Origin: Flavobacteriaceae bacterium
Lineage (GTDB): Bacteria > Bacteroidota > Bacteroidia > Flavobacteriales > Flavobacteriaceae
Assembly (NCBI GenBank): GCA_024763245.1
Contig: JANTFW010000001.1
Span: forward strand, 29,888-93,887
Length of the DNA stretch: 64,000 bases
Direction of reading: 5' to 3'
This document shows, piece by piece, positions 55,309 through 64,000 of the stretch. Under the pieces are notes generated by a model. It was not told where the DNA came from. It saw only the letters and a list, made by a program, of their open reading frames with translations, and made no database searches. The translations under genes and the position numbers were made by a program. Each line of letters begins with the position of its first letter. Position 1 is the stretch's first letter.

Positions 55309-56202
55309 TTACTGTGTTAACTCTTGAAATAATTTTTCCAGATTTTTATTCTTTCTGGTTAAATTCAAGATTTTTAAGCCATTATCGTGTGCAAAGTCAA
55401 AAACTGTTGAACGCATATCAATAGGAGTTGAAAATAGTAATTCCCAGGTCGTATCAAACACATTATTCGCTTCCTTAAGATTTGGAAGTGATACGATGAA
55501 TTCTTTTTCAATTTTTACATCAAACTCTACTACTATCACTTGTTGTTTTGTGTTTTGTATATCCTTTAAATATTGGTCTGCTACAATTTTTCCTTTATTT
55601 ATAATGATTACCCGATCACAAACAGCCTCTACCTCTTGCATAATATGGGTAGAAAATAACACTGTTTTATCTTTCCCTATATTTTTAATCAAGGATCGAA
55701 TGGCAACCAACTGATTTGGATCTAATCCTGTAGTAGGTTCATCCAGAATAACAACATCCGGATTATGCAGTAAAGCTGCAGCAATACCCACGCGTTGTTG
55801 ATACCCTTTGGATAATTCTCGTATTCGTTTTGTTACGTGTGATGCTAAGCCAACTTCGGTGATAAGCGTTGAAATACGTTCTTTAGGTACTTTATAAATC
55901 CCTGCGTTAAAACGCAAATATTCTTCTACATACATATCCGCATACAAGGGATTGTGTTCCGGTAGATACCCAATGTTTTTTTGAGCAGCAATTCGGTTAT
56001 CCCTAATTGAAAGGTCATTAATCAGGGCTACGCCTTCAAAATCTTTAAGATATCCGGTCAAAATTTTCATCACGGTAGATTTTCCCGCTCCGTTTGGGCC
56101 TAAAAAACCCACAATTTCTCCCTTTTGAATTGAAAAATTTATTTCATCAACCGCTAAGGTAGTATCGTAGTACTTGGTAAGATTTGTAACCTGAATCGAC
56201 AT
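55309..56202 (-). CDS. gldA: Gliding-motility ABC transporter ATPase GldA
   Basis: 297 aa. Walker A GPNGAGKST (residues 35-43), signature LSKGYQQRVG, Walker B VVILDEPTTGLD. The C-terminal region (about 215-297) is the GldA/NosF-like extension. In Flavobacterium GldA works with GldF and GldG; neither is adjacent. Named from its overall resemblance to GldA (MSIQVTNLTKYYDTTLAVDE); a general NosF-like ATPase is the alternative. TACTTTTG at 56207-56214 (minus) leaves almost no leader. Confidence 0.85.
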   Translation of the reverse strand: MSIQVTNLTKYYDTTLAVDEINFSIQKGEIVGFLGPNGAGKSTVMKILTGYLKDFEGVALINDLSIRDNRIAAQKNIGYLPEHNPLYADMYVEEYLRFNAGIYKVPKERISTLITEVGLASHVTKRIRELSKGYQQRVGIAAALLHNPDVVILDEPTTGLDPNQLVAIRSLIKNIGKDKTVLFSTHIMQEVEAVCDRVIIINKGKIVADQYLKDIQNTKQQVIVVEFDVKIEKEFIVSLPNLKEANNVFDTTWELLFSTPIDMRSTVFDFAHDNGLKILNLTRKNKNLEKLFQELTQ

Positions 56203-56292
56203 AAGGCAAAAGTACTAAAATCTATTAAATCGAGTTGTAACAATATTCCACAAAAGACGTCTTATTATTAAATTTAACAAAAAACATAATCT

Positions 56293-56451
56293 ATGAGTAT
56301 TTGGCGTGTAATATTGGCCATTTTATTTCCTCCCTTAGCTGTAATTGATAAAGGTTGCGGATCGGTTGTTATTACATTTTTATTAACCTTAGCAGGATGG
56401 GTTCCTGGAGTTATCGCCGCTTTGGTAATTCTGAATAAATCCGGTTGTTAA
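56293..56451 (+). CDS. Pmp3/YqaE family small membrane protein (52 aa)
   Basis: ATG at 56293, TAA at 56449-56451. Two membrane helices: RVILAILFPPLAVIDKGCGS and VVITFLLTLAGWVPGVIAAL, with the FPPLAV motif of the Pmp3/YqaE family. Members occur in stress responses and membrane potential control. Stands alone between gldA (divergent) and a lipoprotein gene. Confidence 0.88.
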   Translation: MSIWRVILAILFPPLAVIDKGCGSVVITFLLTLAGWVPGVIAALVILNKSGC

Positions 56452-56548
56452 CCCCTGTTTCTATTACTACTTAAGCATCTACTTTAGTACACTTTTATTT
56501 ATCCATAAATAAATTCTATCTTTGTAACTCATCAACACTCTATAAAAA

Positions 56549-57286
56549 ATGAAAAAAATTCAACTGCTAACTGCTGCCTTAATTCTCTTATTCTTAACAT
56601 CTTGTCAGTTTACTGAAGAAATAACTTTCAACAAAAATGGAAGCGGGGATTATAATCTAAAGATAGATATGAGCGAGATGCTTAAAGGTATGGGCGGAAT
56701 GAAAAATGATTCTATACAAAAAGAGCCCGAAAAAGTAGATTCTACCGTTTATTTTAAGGACATCATTGCGTTAAAAAAAGACAGTATCGCTAAACTGTCT
56801 AAAGCCGATCAAGAATCACTGGAGGCCTTAAAAGATTTAAAGCTGCATATTCATATGGACGAAGCAAAAGAGGAGATGGTAATGGATTATATGCTTGATT
56901 TTACCAATGTATCTCAACTTAATGATATTCAAAAAAAGATAGAAAAAGCGCAGCAAGTACAAGATAACAAAGGAGCAGCTGCTAGTAAAGAGGTTACAAA
57001 TCATAAAATTGAATACTTTTATTCCAAGAAAAAGTTTGCTCGTCGAGTAACTATGATTGATTTATCTGAAGAAGACCAGGAACAATTTGATAAAAACCAA
57101 GAGCAGTTGGGTATGTTTATGAATGGTAGTACCTTTAAACTAATTTATAATTTTCCAAAAAAAATAAAGAACGTTAGTTTTGCAGATGCCAATTTTTCAG
57201 ACGATCGTAAAACGCTCTTTATTGAAGTTTCTATGGATAGTTTATCAAAAAATCCAAAATTGTTAGATTTCGAAGTTCTTTTTTAA
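56549..57286 (+). CDS. Lipoprotein of unknown function
   Basis: 245 aa. Lipobox ILLFLTSC near residues 12-19. The mature part is acidic, helical and beta mixed, with EEITFNKNGSGDYNLKIDMS near the start. No motif recognised. A TATCTTTG box at 56517-56524 precedes it; six bases separate it from lipB, so they may be co-transcribed. Confidence 0.75.
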   Translation: MKKIQLLTAALILLFLTSCQFTEEITFNKNGSGDYNLKIDMSEMLKGMGGMKNDSIQKEPEKVDSTVYFKDIIALKKDSIAKLSKADQESLEALKDLKLHIHMDEAKEEMVMDYMLDFTNVSQLNDIQKKIEKAQQVQDNKGAAASKEVTNHKIEYFYSKKKFARRVTMIDLSEEDQEQFDKNQEQLGMFMNGSTFKLIYNFPKKIKNVSFADANFSDDRKTLFIEVSMDSLSKNPKLLDFEVLF

Positions 57287-57292
57287 TTTAAT

Positions 57293-58006
57293 ATGACCTC
57301 TATACAATTTAAAGATTTAGGGATTCTTTCTTATGATAAAGCACTGGATTTTCAAAAAATTCATTTTGAAAAAATAAAGGCTTTGAAATTACAAAAGAGA
57401 GCAATAGATACAACAATTGAAACCCCTAATTATTTTTTCTTTGTCAGTCATCCTCACGTATATACGATGGGGCGCAACGGTAATGAATCAAATATTCTAC
57501 TTAGTCGAGAAATGCAAAAAAAAAGAGGTATTGCCTACTTTGAGACCAACAGAGGTGGTGATAGTACTTACCACGGCCCCGGGCAAATTGTCGGTTATCC
57601 TATTCTTGATTTAGATAACTATTTTTCGGATATCCACAAGTATATGCGACTATTGGAAGAAGTTATTATACAAACCCTAAAAGAGTTTGGCATAAAAGGA
57701 GAACGCAGCAAAGGTGAAACCGGGGTTTGGCTAGATACAGGAACACCCAATGCTCGTAAAATATGTGCAATGGGAGTACATACCTCTCGTTGGGTAACCA
57801 TGCACGGCTTTGCATTAAATGTAAATACGGACCTAAACTATTTTGATGGAATTATCCCTTGTGGTATTGTCGATAAAGGTGTTACATCTTTAGCAAAAGA
57901 ACTGTCTAAACCCATTGATGAGGCGCTCGTAAAAAACTATATAATAAAATATTTTGCAGAAATTTTTTCGACAAAATTCATAAACTATCAAGAATTGAAT
58001 CCCTAA
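57293..58006 (+). CDS. lipB: Octanoyl-ACP:protein transferase
   Basis: 237 aa. Transfers octanoyl from ACP to lipoyl domains. Signatures HPHVYTMGRNGNESN, RGGDSTYHGPGQIVGYPI, RKICAMGVHTSRWVTMHGFA (catalytic Lys) and IIPCGIVDKGVTSL (catalytic Cys). lipA is not in the window. Confidence 0.95.
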   Translation: MTSIQFKDLGILSYDKALDFQKIHFEKIKALKLQKRAIDTTIETPNYFFFVSHPHVYTMGRNGNESNILLSREMQKKRGIAYFETNRGGDSTYHGPGQIVGYPILDLDNYFSDIHKYMRLLEEVIIQTLKEFGIKGERSKGETGVWLDTGTPNARKICAMGVHTSRWVTMHGFALNVNTDLNYFDGIIPCGIVDKGVTSLAKELSKPIDEALVKNYIIKYFAEIFSTKFINYQELNP

Positions 58007-58044
58007 TCTTGGCTCTTTTTTCTACATTTGTCAAAATCTAAACC

Positions 58045-59208
58045 GTGCAACAATTTTTCTCAACATCAGTAAAACTTGGTATTTTAGGTGGAGGACAATT
58101 AGGCAAAATGTTACTCGCCGAAACCCAAAAATGGGATATTTATACCTGTGTTTTAGACCCTAGTTCACACGCACCTTGTGCGAATATATGTAATGCATTC
58201 TATCAAGGTGATTTAATGGATTATGAGACCGTATATAATTTTGGAAAAAATGTAGATTTTGTAACGGTAGAGATTGAACATATTAACACGCAAGCTCTTG
58301 AGCAATTACAAAAAGAGGGAGTCTGTGTTTTTCCACAACCTGAGGTGCTAAAAACCATCCAACATAAAGGAACACAAAAAGACTTCTTTATCAAACATAA
58401 ACTGCCCACAGTTCCCTATAAAAGGTTCGAATCAAAAGAAGACTTGCTAAAAGCAAAAATGGATTATCCGGTAATCTGGAAGGCCGTGCAATTGGGTTAT
58501 GATGGTAATGGTGTAAAACGTATTTCCTCACATGCAGAGTTAATGGAATTACCCAACATTCCTTGTATTATTGAAGATTTTATTTCTATTGAAAAAGAAT
58601 TTGCCGTTATTGTTGCCCGAAACAAATCCGGATATACAGTAGTTTACCCCGTAGTGGAAATGCATTTTAACGACAAGGCCCATCAGGTTGAATACGTACA
58701 GTGCCCTGCATCAATAGACACTACATTACAAGAACAACTAACAAACATCGCCTTACAAACCTCTGAACATTTTGGGCATATAGGCCTACTGACCATTGAA
58801 TTTATACTTGATAAATCCGGAAATTTATACATTAATGAAGTAGCACCAAGACCTCATAACAGTGGGCATTACAGTATAGAAGCCTCTTATACCAATCAAT
58901 TTGAACAACATCTTAGAGCAATATTAAATGTACCCCTAGGCAACCCGTCAAGTATCTTACCCGCAGTAATGGTAAATTTAGTGGGTGAAGAGGGTTTTCT
59001 GGGAGAAGTAGTTTATAAAAATATAGATACTATTCTAGCTTGGAAAGGAGTTACACCCCATATTTACGGAAAAAAATATTCACGAGCTAACCGTAAAATG
59101 GGTCACGTAACGGTTATCAACACTAATATTGACAAGGCCTTTGAGACTGCCCGAAAAGTGAAACGAACAGTACGCGTAACCGGAACTCAACAGCAATCAT
59201 GTGATTAA
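58045..59208 (+). CDS. purK: 5-(carboxyamino)imidazole ribonucleotide synthase
   Basis: 387 aa. Begins at GTG (58045), since no ATG comes before the conserved LGILGGGQLGKML. ATP-grasp enzyme making N5-CAIR from AIR, ATP and bicarbonate. Motifs: EIEHINTQAL, WKAVQLGYDGNGVK, and NEVAPRPHNSGHYSIEA near residue 273. Next gene is purE, 20 bp on. A TACATTTG box is at 58023-58030. Confidence 0.95.
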   Translation: MQQFFSTSVKLGILGGGQLGKMLLAETQKWDIYTCVLDPSSHAPCANICNAFYQGDLMDYETVYNFGKNVDFVTVEIEHINTQALEQLQKEGVCVFPQPEVLKTIQHKGTQKDFFIKHKLPTVPYKRFESKEDLLKAKMDYPVIWKAVQLGYDGNGVKRISSHAELMELPNIPCIIEDFISIEKEFAVIVARNKSGYTVVYPVVEMHFNDKAHQVEYVQCPASIDTTLQEQLTNIALQTSEHFGHIGLLTIEFILDKSGNLYINEVAPRPHNSGHYSIEASYTNQFEQHLRAILNVPLGNPSSILPAVMVNLVGEEGFLGEVVYKNIDTILAWKGVTPHIYGKKYSRANRKMGHVTVINTNIDKAFETARKVKRTVRVTGTQQQSCD

Positions 59209-59228
59209 CTAACAATAAAAATAACACA

Positions 59229-59720
59229 ATGAAAGTAGCCATTATAATGGGAAGCAATTCTGATATGCCAATTATGCAAGAAGCAATAGACCTTCTAAAA
59301 AGTTTTGATATTGCTACAGAAATTGACATTATTTCTGCACACAGAACTCCTGACAAACTATTTGAATTTGCCCAAAATGCACATAAAAAAGACATCGCAG
59401 TAATTATTGCCGGTGCCGGTGGTGCTGCCCATCTTCCGGGTATGGTTGCCAGTTTAAGTCCCTTACCTGTAATTGGTGTTCCTGTTAAATCTAGAAATTC
59501 GATTGATGGTTGGGATTCTATATTATCTATCTTACAAATGCCTACCGGAGTCCCTGTGGCCACCGTTGCCCTAGATGGGGCTAAAAATGCGGGGATCTTA
59601 GCAGCCCAAATTCTAGGTGCTTCTAACCCGTCTATTCTTATAAAAATAGAAAAATTTAAAGAAAATCTAAAAACAAAGGTCATTGCTGCCGCTGCTGATT
59701 TAAAAAATAATACGAAGTAA
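59229..59720 (+). CDS. purE: N5-carboxyaminoimidazole ribonucleotide mutase
   Basis: 163 aa. Class I PurE: MGSNSDMPIMQEA at the start, SAHRTPDKLFEF, and AGAGGAAHLPGMVAS. Converts N5-CAIR to CAIR, matching PurK. A minus-strand frame over this gene has no supporting features. Confidence 0.96.
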   Translation: MKVAIIMGSNSDMPIMQEAIDLLKSFDIATEIDIISAHRTPDKLFEFAQNAHKKDIAVIIAGAGGAAHLPGMVASLSPLPVIGVPVKSRNSIDGWDSILSILQMPTGVPVATVALDGAKNAGILAAQILGASNPSILIKIEKFKENLKTKVIAAAADLKNNTK

Positions 59721-59735
59721 AACAAGTTACATATA

Positions 59736-61763
59736 ATGCTAAATCCTCTCTTACAAAAATTTGAAACGCCTTTTGAAACCGCTCCGTTTCGTCGTTTAAT
59801 TCCTGCCCATTTTAAGCCTGCTATTATACAAGCCATTAAGCAAGCCCATACTGAAATTGATCAGATTGTTACGAATCCAAAAGACCCCAACTTTGAGAAC
59901 ACGATTGAAGCATTAGAATTTTCCGGCGCATTACTAGATAGGATTAGTAGTATTTTTTTTAATATTAATTCGGCAGAAACCACAGAAGAAATTCAAAAAC
60001 TAGCCAGAGAAATTGCCCCTTTATTAAGTGATTTTTCTAATGACATTATCTTAAATAAAAAACTTTTTGATAGAATTAAGTTGGTATATGCTCAAAGGGA
60101 TTCTCTAAATCTTACTTTAGAACAAGACACGTTACTGACTAAAAAATATAAGAATTTTAGTAGAAATGGCGCTAACTTAAACACAAAAGACCAAGACATT
60201 TTACGTAATATAGATAAACGATTAGCCCAATTAAAATTACAATTCAGTGAGAATGTTTTAGCGGAAACCCAAGCCTTTAAACTACATCTAACCCATAAAA
60301 CGGAACTAAAAGGAATTCCTGAAAATGCTATAGAGGAAGCTCGAAATAAAGCTAAACAAGCAAATGTTAAAGGTTGGATTTTCACCTTAGATTACCCCAG
60401 TTATCACGCTGTGATTACCTATAGCGAAAATCGTAAAATTAGAGAAAAAATTGCTAGAGCCTATGGGAAAAGAGGCTTTCAAAAGAACGAGCACAATAAT
60501 GAAAAGATTATTTTAGAAATTGCACAACTTCGTTACCAAAGGGCACAATTATTAGGTTATTCCAATCACGCTGAATTTGTTTTAGAAGAACGTATGGCCA
60601 AAACCCCTAAAAAAGTAACTCTTTTTCTTGAAAACTTATTGGAAAAAGCTATTCCAGCTGCAAAAAAAGAATACAGCATGCTCACAGCATATGCTAAAAA
60701 GCAAGGAATTGATACCCTGCAACTTTGGGATGGACCGTATCTCATAGAAAAATTACGAAAAGAACGATTCAACTTAGATGACGAACTCTTAAAACCCTAT
60801 TTTAAACTGGAAAATGTCATAGCAGGTGCCTTTAAGATCGCTCAAAAACTGTATGGTTTGCAGTTTAAAAAAACAAAGGCTATTGACCGCTATCATCCGG
60901 ATGTTAACACTTATGAAGTAATCGACAAACACAATAATCACATCGCTATATTGTATACCGATTTTTTCCCTCGTAAAGGAAAAAGAAACGGAGCTTGGAT
61001 GACCTCATACAAAAACCAATGGATAAAAAATGGTAGTAACTCACGACCTCATATTTCTATGGTGTGCAACTTTACCAAACCCACAGCAGATAAACCTTCT
61101 TTATTGACCTTTAGAGAAGTGACTACACTGTTTCATGAATTTGGTCATGCGTTACACGGTATGTTGGCCAACACGACATATCCTAGTCTTTCGGGAACCA
61201 GTGTCTATTGGGACTTTGTAGAGCTCCCTAGTCAGCTTCTCGAAAATTGGGCGTATGAAGAAGAAGCATTAGCTCTATTTGCCAAACATTATCAAACACA
61301 TGCTTTACTACCCATTGAATTGGTAAATAGAATAAAAGAGTCTTCCAATTTTATGGAAGGAATGGCTACCTTACGACAACTAAGTTTTGGTTTTCTTGAT
61401 ATGGCTTGGCATGGAGAGAACCCTACCCCAATTACCGATGTTAAAACACTTGAAAAACAAGCATTTAATAAAACCCAACTTTATCCCGAAATAGAAGACG
61501 GCTGTATGAGCACTGCCTTTTCACATATTTTCTCCGGTGGCTATTCTTCCGGCTATTACAGTTACAAATGGGCCGAAGTTCTCGATGCAGATGCTTTTGA
61601 ACTTTTTAGACAAAATGGAATTTTTGATAAAAAAACGGCTGATAATTTCAAAAAATATATACTCTCACAGGGTGGTACTGATGAGCCGATGAATTTATAT
61701 AAACAGTTTAGAGGAGCCGAACCGGATATAAATGCATTGCTACGGAGAGCTGGGTTAATTTGA
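59736..61763 (+). CDS. M3 family oligopeptidase (Dcp/OpdA-like)
   Basis: 675 aa, cytoplasmic, no signal. Zn motif FHEFGHALHG near residue 465 with the downstream Glu in VELPSQLLENW. Cleaves short peptides. Starts 15 bp after purE and may be in the same transcript. Dcp versus oligopeptidase A cannot be told here, although the length (675 aa) suits both. Confidence 0.92.
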   Translation: MLNPLLQKFETPFETAPFRRLIPAHFKPAIIQAIKQAHTEIDQIVTNPKDPNFENTIEALEFSGALLDRISSIFFNINSAETTEEIQKLAREIAPLLSDFSNDIILNKKLFDRIKLVYAQRDSLNLTLEQDTLLTKKYKNFSRNGANLNTKDQDILRNIDKRLAQLKLQFSENVLAETQAFKLHLTHKTELKGIPENAIEEARNKAKQANVKGWIFTLDYPSYHAVITYSENRKIREKIARAYGKRGFQKNEHNNEKIILEIAQLRYQRAQLLGYSNHAEFVLEERMAKTPKKVTLFLENLLEKAIPAAKKEYSMLTAYAKKQGIDTLQLWDGPYLIEKLRKERFNLDDELLKPYFKLENVIAGAFKIAQKLYGLQFKKTKAIDRYHPDVNTYEVIDKHNNHIAILYTDFFPRKGKRNGAWMTSYKNQWIKNGSNSRPHISMVCNFTKPTADKPSLLTFREVTTLFHEFGHALHGMLANTTYPSLSGTSVYWDFVELPSQLLENWAYEEEALALFAKHYQTHALLPIELVNRIKESSNFMEGMATLRQLSFGFLDMAWHGENPTPITDVKTLEKQAFNKTQLYPEIEDGCMSTAFSHIFSGGYSSGYYSYKWAEVLDADAFELFRQNGIFDKKTADNFKKYILSQGGTDEPMNLYKQFRGAEPDINALLRRAGLI

Positions 61764-61784
61764 TTATCGTTAGAATAATACTAC

Positions 61785-62486
61785 TTATATCAAGGTATTG
61801 TAATAACTTATTATTCTGGTAATATCCCGCTCCTTATTGTGCTTCAAGTTATGTGTTTTGGCATAATTCTTAATTTGATTTTCAAATTTACCAAAGCTTT
61901 GAAAAAACTTTTTCTTATTAGAAGAGATGGTGGTTAATTTGCCATTATTTAATAAGTAATAAGACTGTTTGACAACAAATTTTGCAGGAGTTGCATTAAA
62001 ATTAGGTGGTCTGCCAATAGTTTTAGCATAATATTTACAGGTATATCTTTTTAGCAATGAGGCTTTACCTTCTGAAAGCTTTTGAAAATAAGCTTGACTT
62101 TCATGACCATCATCATCAATATAGCTAAGCAAGATAAAAATATCTTCCGCTATTTTACAGGTGAAATTATCTACTCTTTGAACGGAATAAATTTTACGAT
62201 CTTCTGAGTTCCTTACCTCAATTCTGTCGTTAAAAATATTATATCGCATCTGATAGCCTAATAGCTCACCTGTAATAGTATTCAAAACACTGCCACTTAC
62301 AAAATTAGTCTGTAAAAAAGGAGAGCCAACCACATAGGTCAGATCAATGATTTGATCATCGGAGTTCTTAAAACGATTTTCTTCATTAAGTGAATACAGA
62401 ATTTTATCATACGCATTATCAAAGTCTAATTGTGCATAACCAAATTGAATACTTAAAATAAATAGTACTAAACTAATTTTTTTCAT
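61785..62486 (-). CDS. Exported protein of unknown function
   Basis: 233 aa. Signal peptide (MKKISLVLFILSIQFGYAQ). The mature part is beta-rich with a basic, Lys-rich C-terminus (SSNKKKFFQSF, HNLKHNKERD). No motif recognised. It faces the M3 peptidase gene with a 21-bp gap. Confidence 0.7.
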   Translation of the reverse strand: MKKISLVLFILSIQFGYAQLDFDNAYDKILYSLNEENRFKNSDDQIIDLTYVVGSPFLQTNFVSGSVLNTITGELLGYQMRYNIFNDRIEVRNSEDRKIYSVQRVDNFTCKIAEDIFILLSYIDDDGHESQAYFQKLSEGKASLLKRYTCKYYAKTIGRPPNFNATPAKFVVKQSYYLLNNGKLTTISSNKKKFFQSFGKFENQIKNYAKTHNLKHNKERDITRIISYYNTLI

Positions 62487-62538
62487 AATAGGTTATTTTA
62501 TATTTAGTTAATCTTATCAAAGATCATACCCTTTTCAT

Positions 62539-63351
62539 TCAGTACTTATACAAATGAACATCTGTTTGGGGAAAAGGAATAGCAATCCCCTCTTTATCAA
62601 GAGCTTCTTTGGCATGCTCTAGCACATCATAATATACACGCCAATATTTATCCGGAACGGTCCACGGGCGTAACAACAAGATAACGGCACTATCGCCTAA
62701 GTCTGATACATTGACCGTAGGTTTCGGTTCGTTTAACAAGTCGGGATGGGCATACATCACATCCATCAACACTTTTCTTGCTTTTTTAATATCGGCATTA
62801 TACGAAATCCCGATTGTAATATCGACTCGCAATTTACCATCCTGACTATAATTGATAATGTTACCATTAGCCAATGGTCCATTGGGAATAATGGCTGTTT
62901 TATTTCCGGCAACAGAGAGCTTGGTTACTAAAATTTGAATTTCTTTCACCTCCCCTATTTCTCCTTGGGTTTTTATCAAATCACCGACTTTAAAGGGTTT
63001 AAAAAATAAAATTAAGGCCCCTCCGGCAAAATTGGACAAGGATCCTTGCAAGGCCAGACCCACGGCTAAACTCGCTGCACCTAATGCCGCAATAATCGAG
63101 GTGGTTTCAACACCAACCTGAGATAGTACTGTAATGATCAATAATACCTTTAAGGATATGCTAATTAGACTCGTCAAAAAGCTTTGAAGACTGGCTTCAA
63201 TAGCTCGCTTTGTCATGAGTTTATTGAGTAATAACATCACTTTCTTAATAACCCATAAACCTATGAATAATACTAGTAATGCCATTATAATCTTAGGCAT
63301 ATATTCCATTATCAAGGCTTTACTAATCGCTATGATTTTATCGTAATCCAT
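62539..63351 (-). CDS. MscS-family mechanosensitive channel
   Basis: 270 aa. Three helices, the pore-lining one being AALGAASLAVGLALQGSLSN (about residues 90-109), followed by FKPFKVGDLIKTQG and a cytoplasmic beta domain with IIPNGPLANG. Releases solutes on hypo-osmotic shock. Small E. coli MscS-type architecture. Confidence 0.94.
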   Translation of the reverse strand: MDYDKIIAISKALIMEYMPKIIMALLVLFIGLWVIKKVMLLLNKLMTKRAIEASLQSFLTSLISISLKVLLIITVLSQVGVETTSIIAALGAASLAVGLALQGSLSNFAGGALILFFKPFKVGDLIKTQGEIGEVKEIQILVTKLSVAGNKTAIIPNGPLANGNIINYSQDGKLRVDITIGISYNADIKKARKVLMDVMYAHPDLLNEPKPTVNVSDLGDSAVILLLRPWTVPDKYWRVYYDVLEHAKEALDKEGIAIPFPQTDVHLYKY

Positions 63352-63473
63352 AATTAGCTACTCATTGAATTAAATTTCTTGCAGCCAAATATACAGACAT
63401 AATATGAATGTAACCTCTAAAAGGATAATAAAAAAATTATAATTTTAGGCTATTTCGTTTCAATCTGAATCAA

Positions 63474-64000
63474 TTACCACGTTTCTTGATGAATAACCAC
63501 CCAAGCATAGGTAGCAGCACCGGTTTGCACACACATCTCTACATAAGAATTATTGCTGTCAGCCCTATATCTAATAGTGCCTACTTTATCGGCACTTGCC
63601 GTATCGGTATCGTTGGCAACTTGTACGCCACCGTTGACTTGCAAGGCAGATTTAGGATCGGGAGTCATCACACCGACCTTTCCTGTTAAAATGGTTTTTA
63701 AATTACTTGCCGGATTACCGAGAATAACCGAATTGCTGCCCATACCGGTTGTATTGGTGCCAATAACAATTTCACCGGTGTTACCATTTGCAGAAGCCTT
63801 AGTGTTAGAGCCGACATAAATACCTGAAGTTAAATCAGTTAAATTGTTTCCACCAGCATCATGAATACCTGCCAGATAACCTAAAGCCGTATTGTCATTT
63901 CCTGAACCGATAGTAGCCAAAGCACCTGCTCCGAATGCGGAATTATTCGTACCCGATGAATTTGTTGCTAATGCAGAATTACCGGTTCCCGTATTTCCGT
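63474..64000 (-). CDS. Repetitive surface protein, C-terminal part (5' end outside window)
   Basis: The frame is open from the window edge to the stop at 63474, about 175 residues. Repeats rich in Gly, Asn, Ala and Thr (GNTGTGNSALATNSSGTNNS, GNDNTALGYLAG, ANGNTGEIVIGTNTTGMGSN) look like the head repeats of trimeric autotransporter adhesins or phage tail fibres. The end (ALQVNGGVQVANDTD ... YVEMCVQTGAATYAWVVIHQ) recalls tail-fibre-like endings of Bacteroidetes cell-surface proteins. Anchor and signal cannot be seen. Confidence 0.7.
   Translation of the reverse strand, partial: GNTGTGNSALATNSSGTNNSAFGAGALATIGSGNDNTALGYLAGIHDAGGNNLTDLTSGIYVGSNTKASANGNTGEIVIGTNTTGMGSNSVILGNPASNLKTILTGKVGVMTPDPKSALQVNGGVQVANDTDTASADKVGTIRYRADSNNSYVEMCVQTGAATYAWVVIHQETW

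Noticed and set aside
59123..59836. 237-aa minus-strand frame over purE
   Set aside because: purE is fully supported on the plus strand, and the antisense product has no recognisable features.
1..64000. CRISPR arrays, insertion sequences, integrases, rRNA operons
   Set aside because: None seen; the repeats that exist are within coding genes.

Overview
The window is AT-rich DNA from a member of the Bacteroidetes, most likely Flavobacteriaceae. The signs are a GldA gliding-motility ATPase, a protease with a type IX secretion (T9SS) sorting domain, menaquinone genes, an LptD/LpxK outer membrane, and promoters of the Bacteroidetes type (TTG, 17-23 nt, TAnnTTTG). Coding density is high, no gap exceeds 300 bases, and nothing looks like a prophage, IS element or CRISPR array. 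Most of it is core chromosome. The species cannot be named from the sequence alone.

Layout. 1-1.6 kb: an ATP-grasp protein (cut by the window edge) overlapping murQ. 1.8-7.2 kb: two large OmpA-type envelope proteins. 7.3-9.1 kb: purine nucleoside phosphorylase and lpxK. 9.4-12.7 kb: a probable metal-uptake operon (His-rich small protein, lipoprotein, TonB-dependent receptor). 12.9-17.4 kb: fhs, an EF-G paralogue that has lost GTPase residues, and mgsA. 17.4-23.6 kb: RidA, DUF4937-like protein, lptD, then divergently a cell-wall amidase and an MlaD protein. 23.8-30.6 kb: two Fe-S proteins, menA, a metallo-hydrolase, an exported Hcp-like protein, tRNA-Arg(CCU), menC and a CPBP protease. 30.5-36.5 kb: an SRPBCC/GyrI-like protein, an M43 T9SS protease, SDR, MazG-like and ilvE. 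36.7-41.9 kb: mnmD, DUF4230, a 51-aa membrane protein, Bax inhibitor-1, glmM and a class V aminotransferase. 42.0-44.9 kb: a three-gene proton-translocating transhydrogenase operon behind an attenuator-like leader. 45.1-46.5 kb: a large conserved protein of unknown function.

46.6-49.1 kb is the most interesting part. It is a minus-strand cluster with an ECF sigma factor, a zinc-type anti-sigma factor, a secreted peptide with SKCGxGKCGG repeats resembling the HvfA/BufA copper-binding RiPP precursors, and two tandem DoxX (HvfX-like) membrane proteins. No MNIO (DUF692) modifying enzyme gene is adjacent. 49.4-54.1 kb: patatin, a decayed NDH-2 pseudogene, ackA and pta. 54.3-64 kb: a dihydroorotate dehydrogenase-like protein, gldA, a small Pmp3/YqaE-type protein, a lipoprotein, lipB, purK, purE, an M3 peptidase, an exported unknown, an MscS channel, and the end of a repetitive surface protein.

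Envelope biogenesis dominates (LpxK, LptD, MurQ, amidase, MlaD, OmpA proteins, GlmM). A second theme is NADPH, menaquinone and acetate energy metabolism. A third is metal handling: the 9.4-12.7 kb uptake operon and the 46.6-49.1 kb Cys-peptide cluster.
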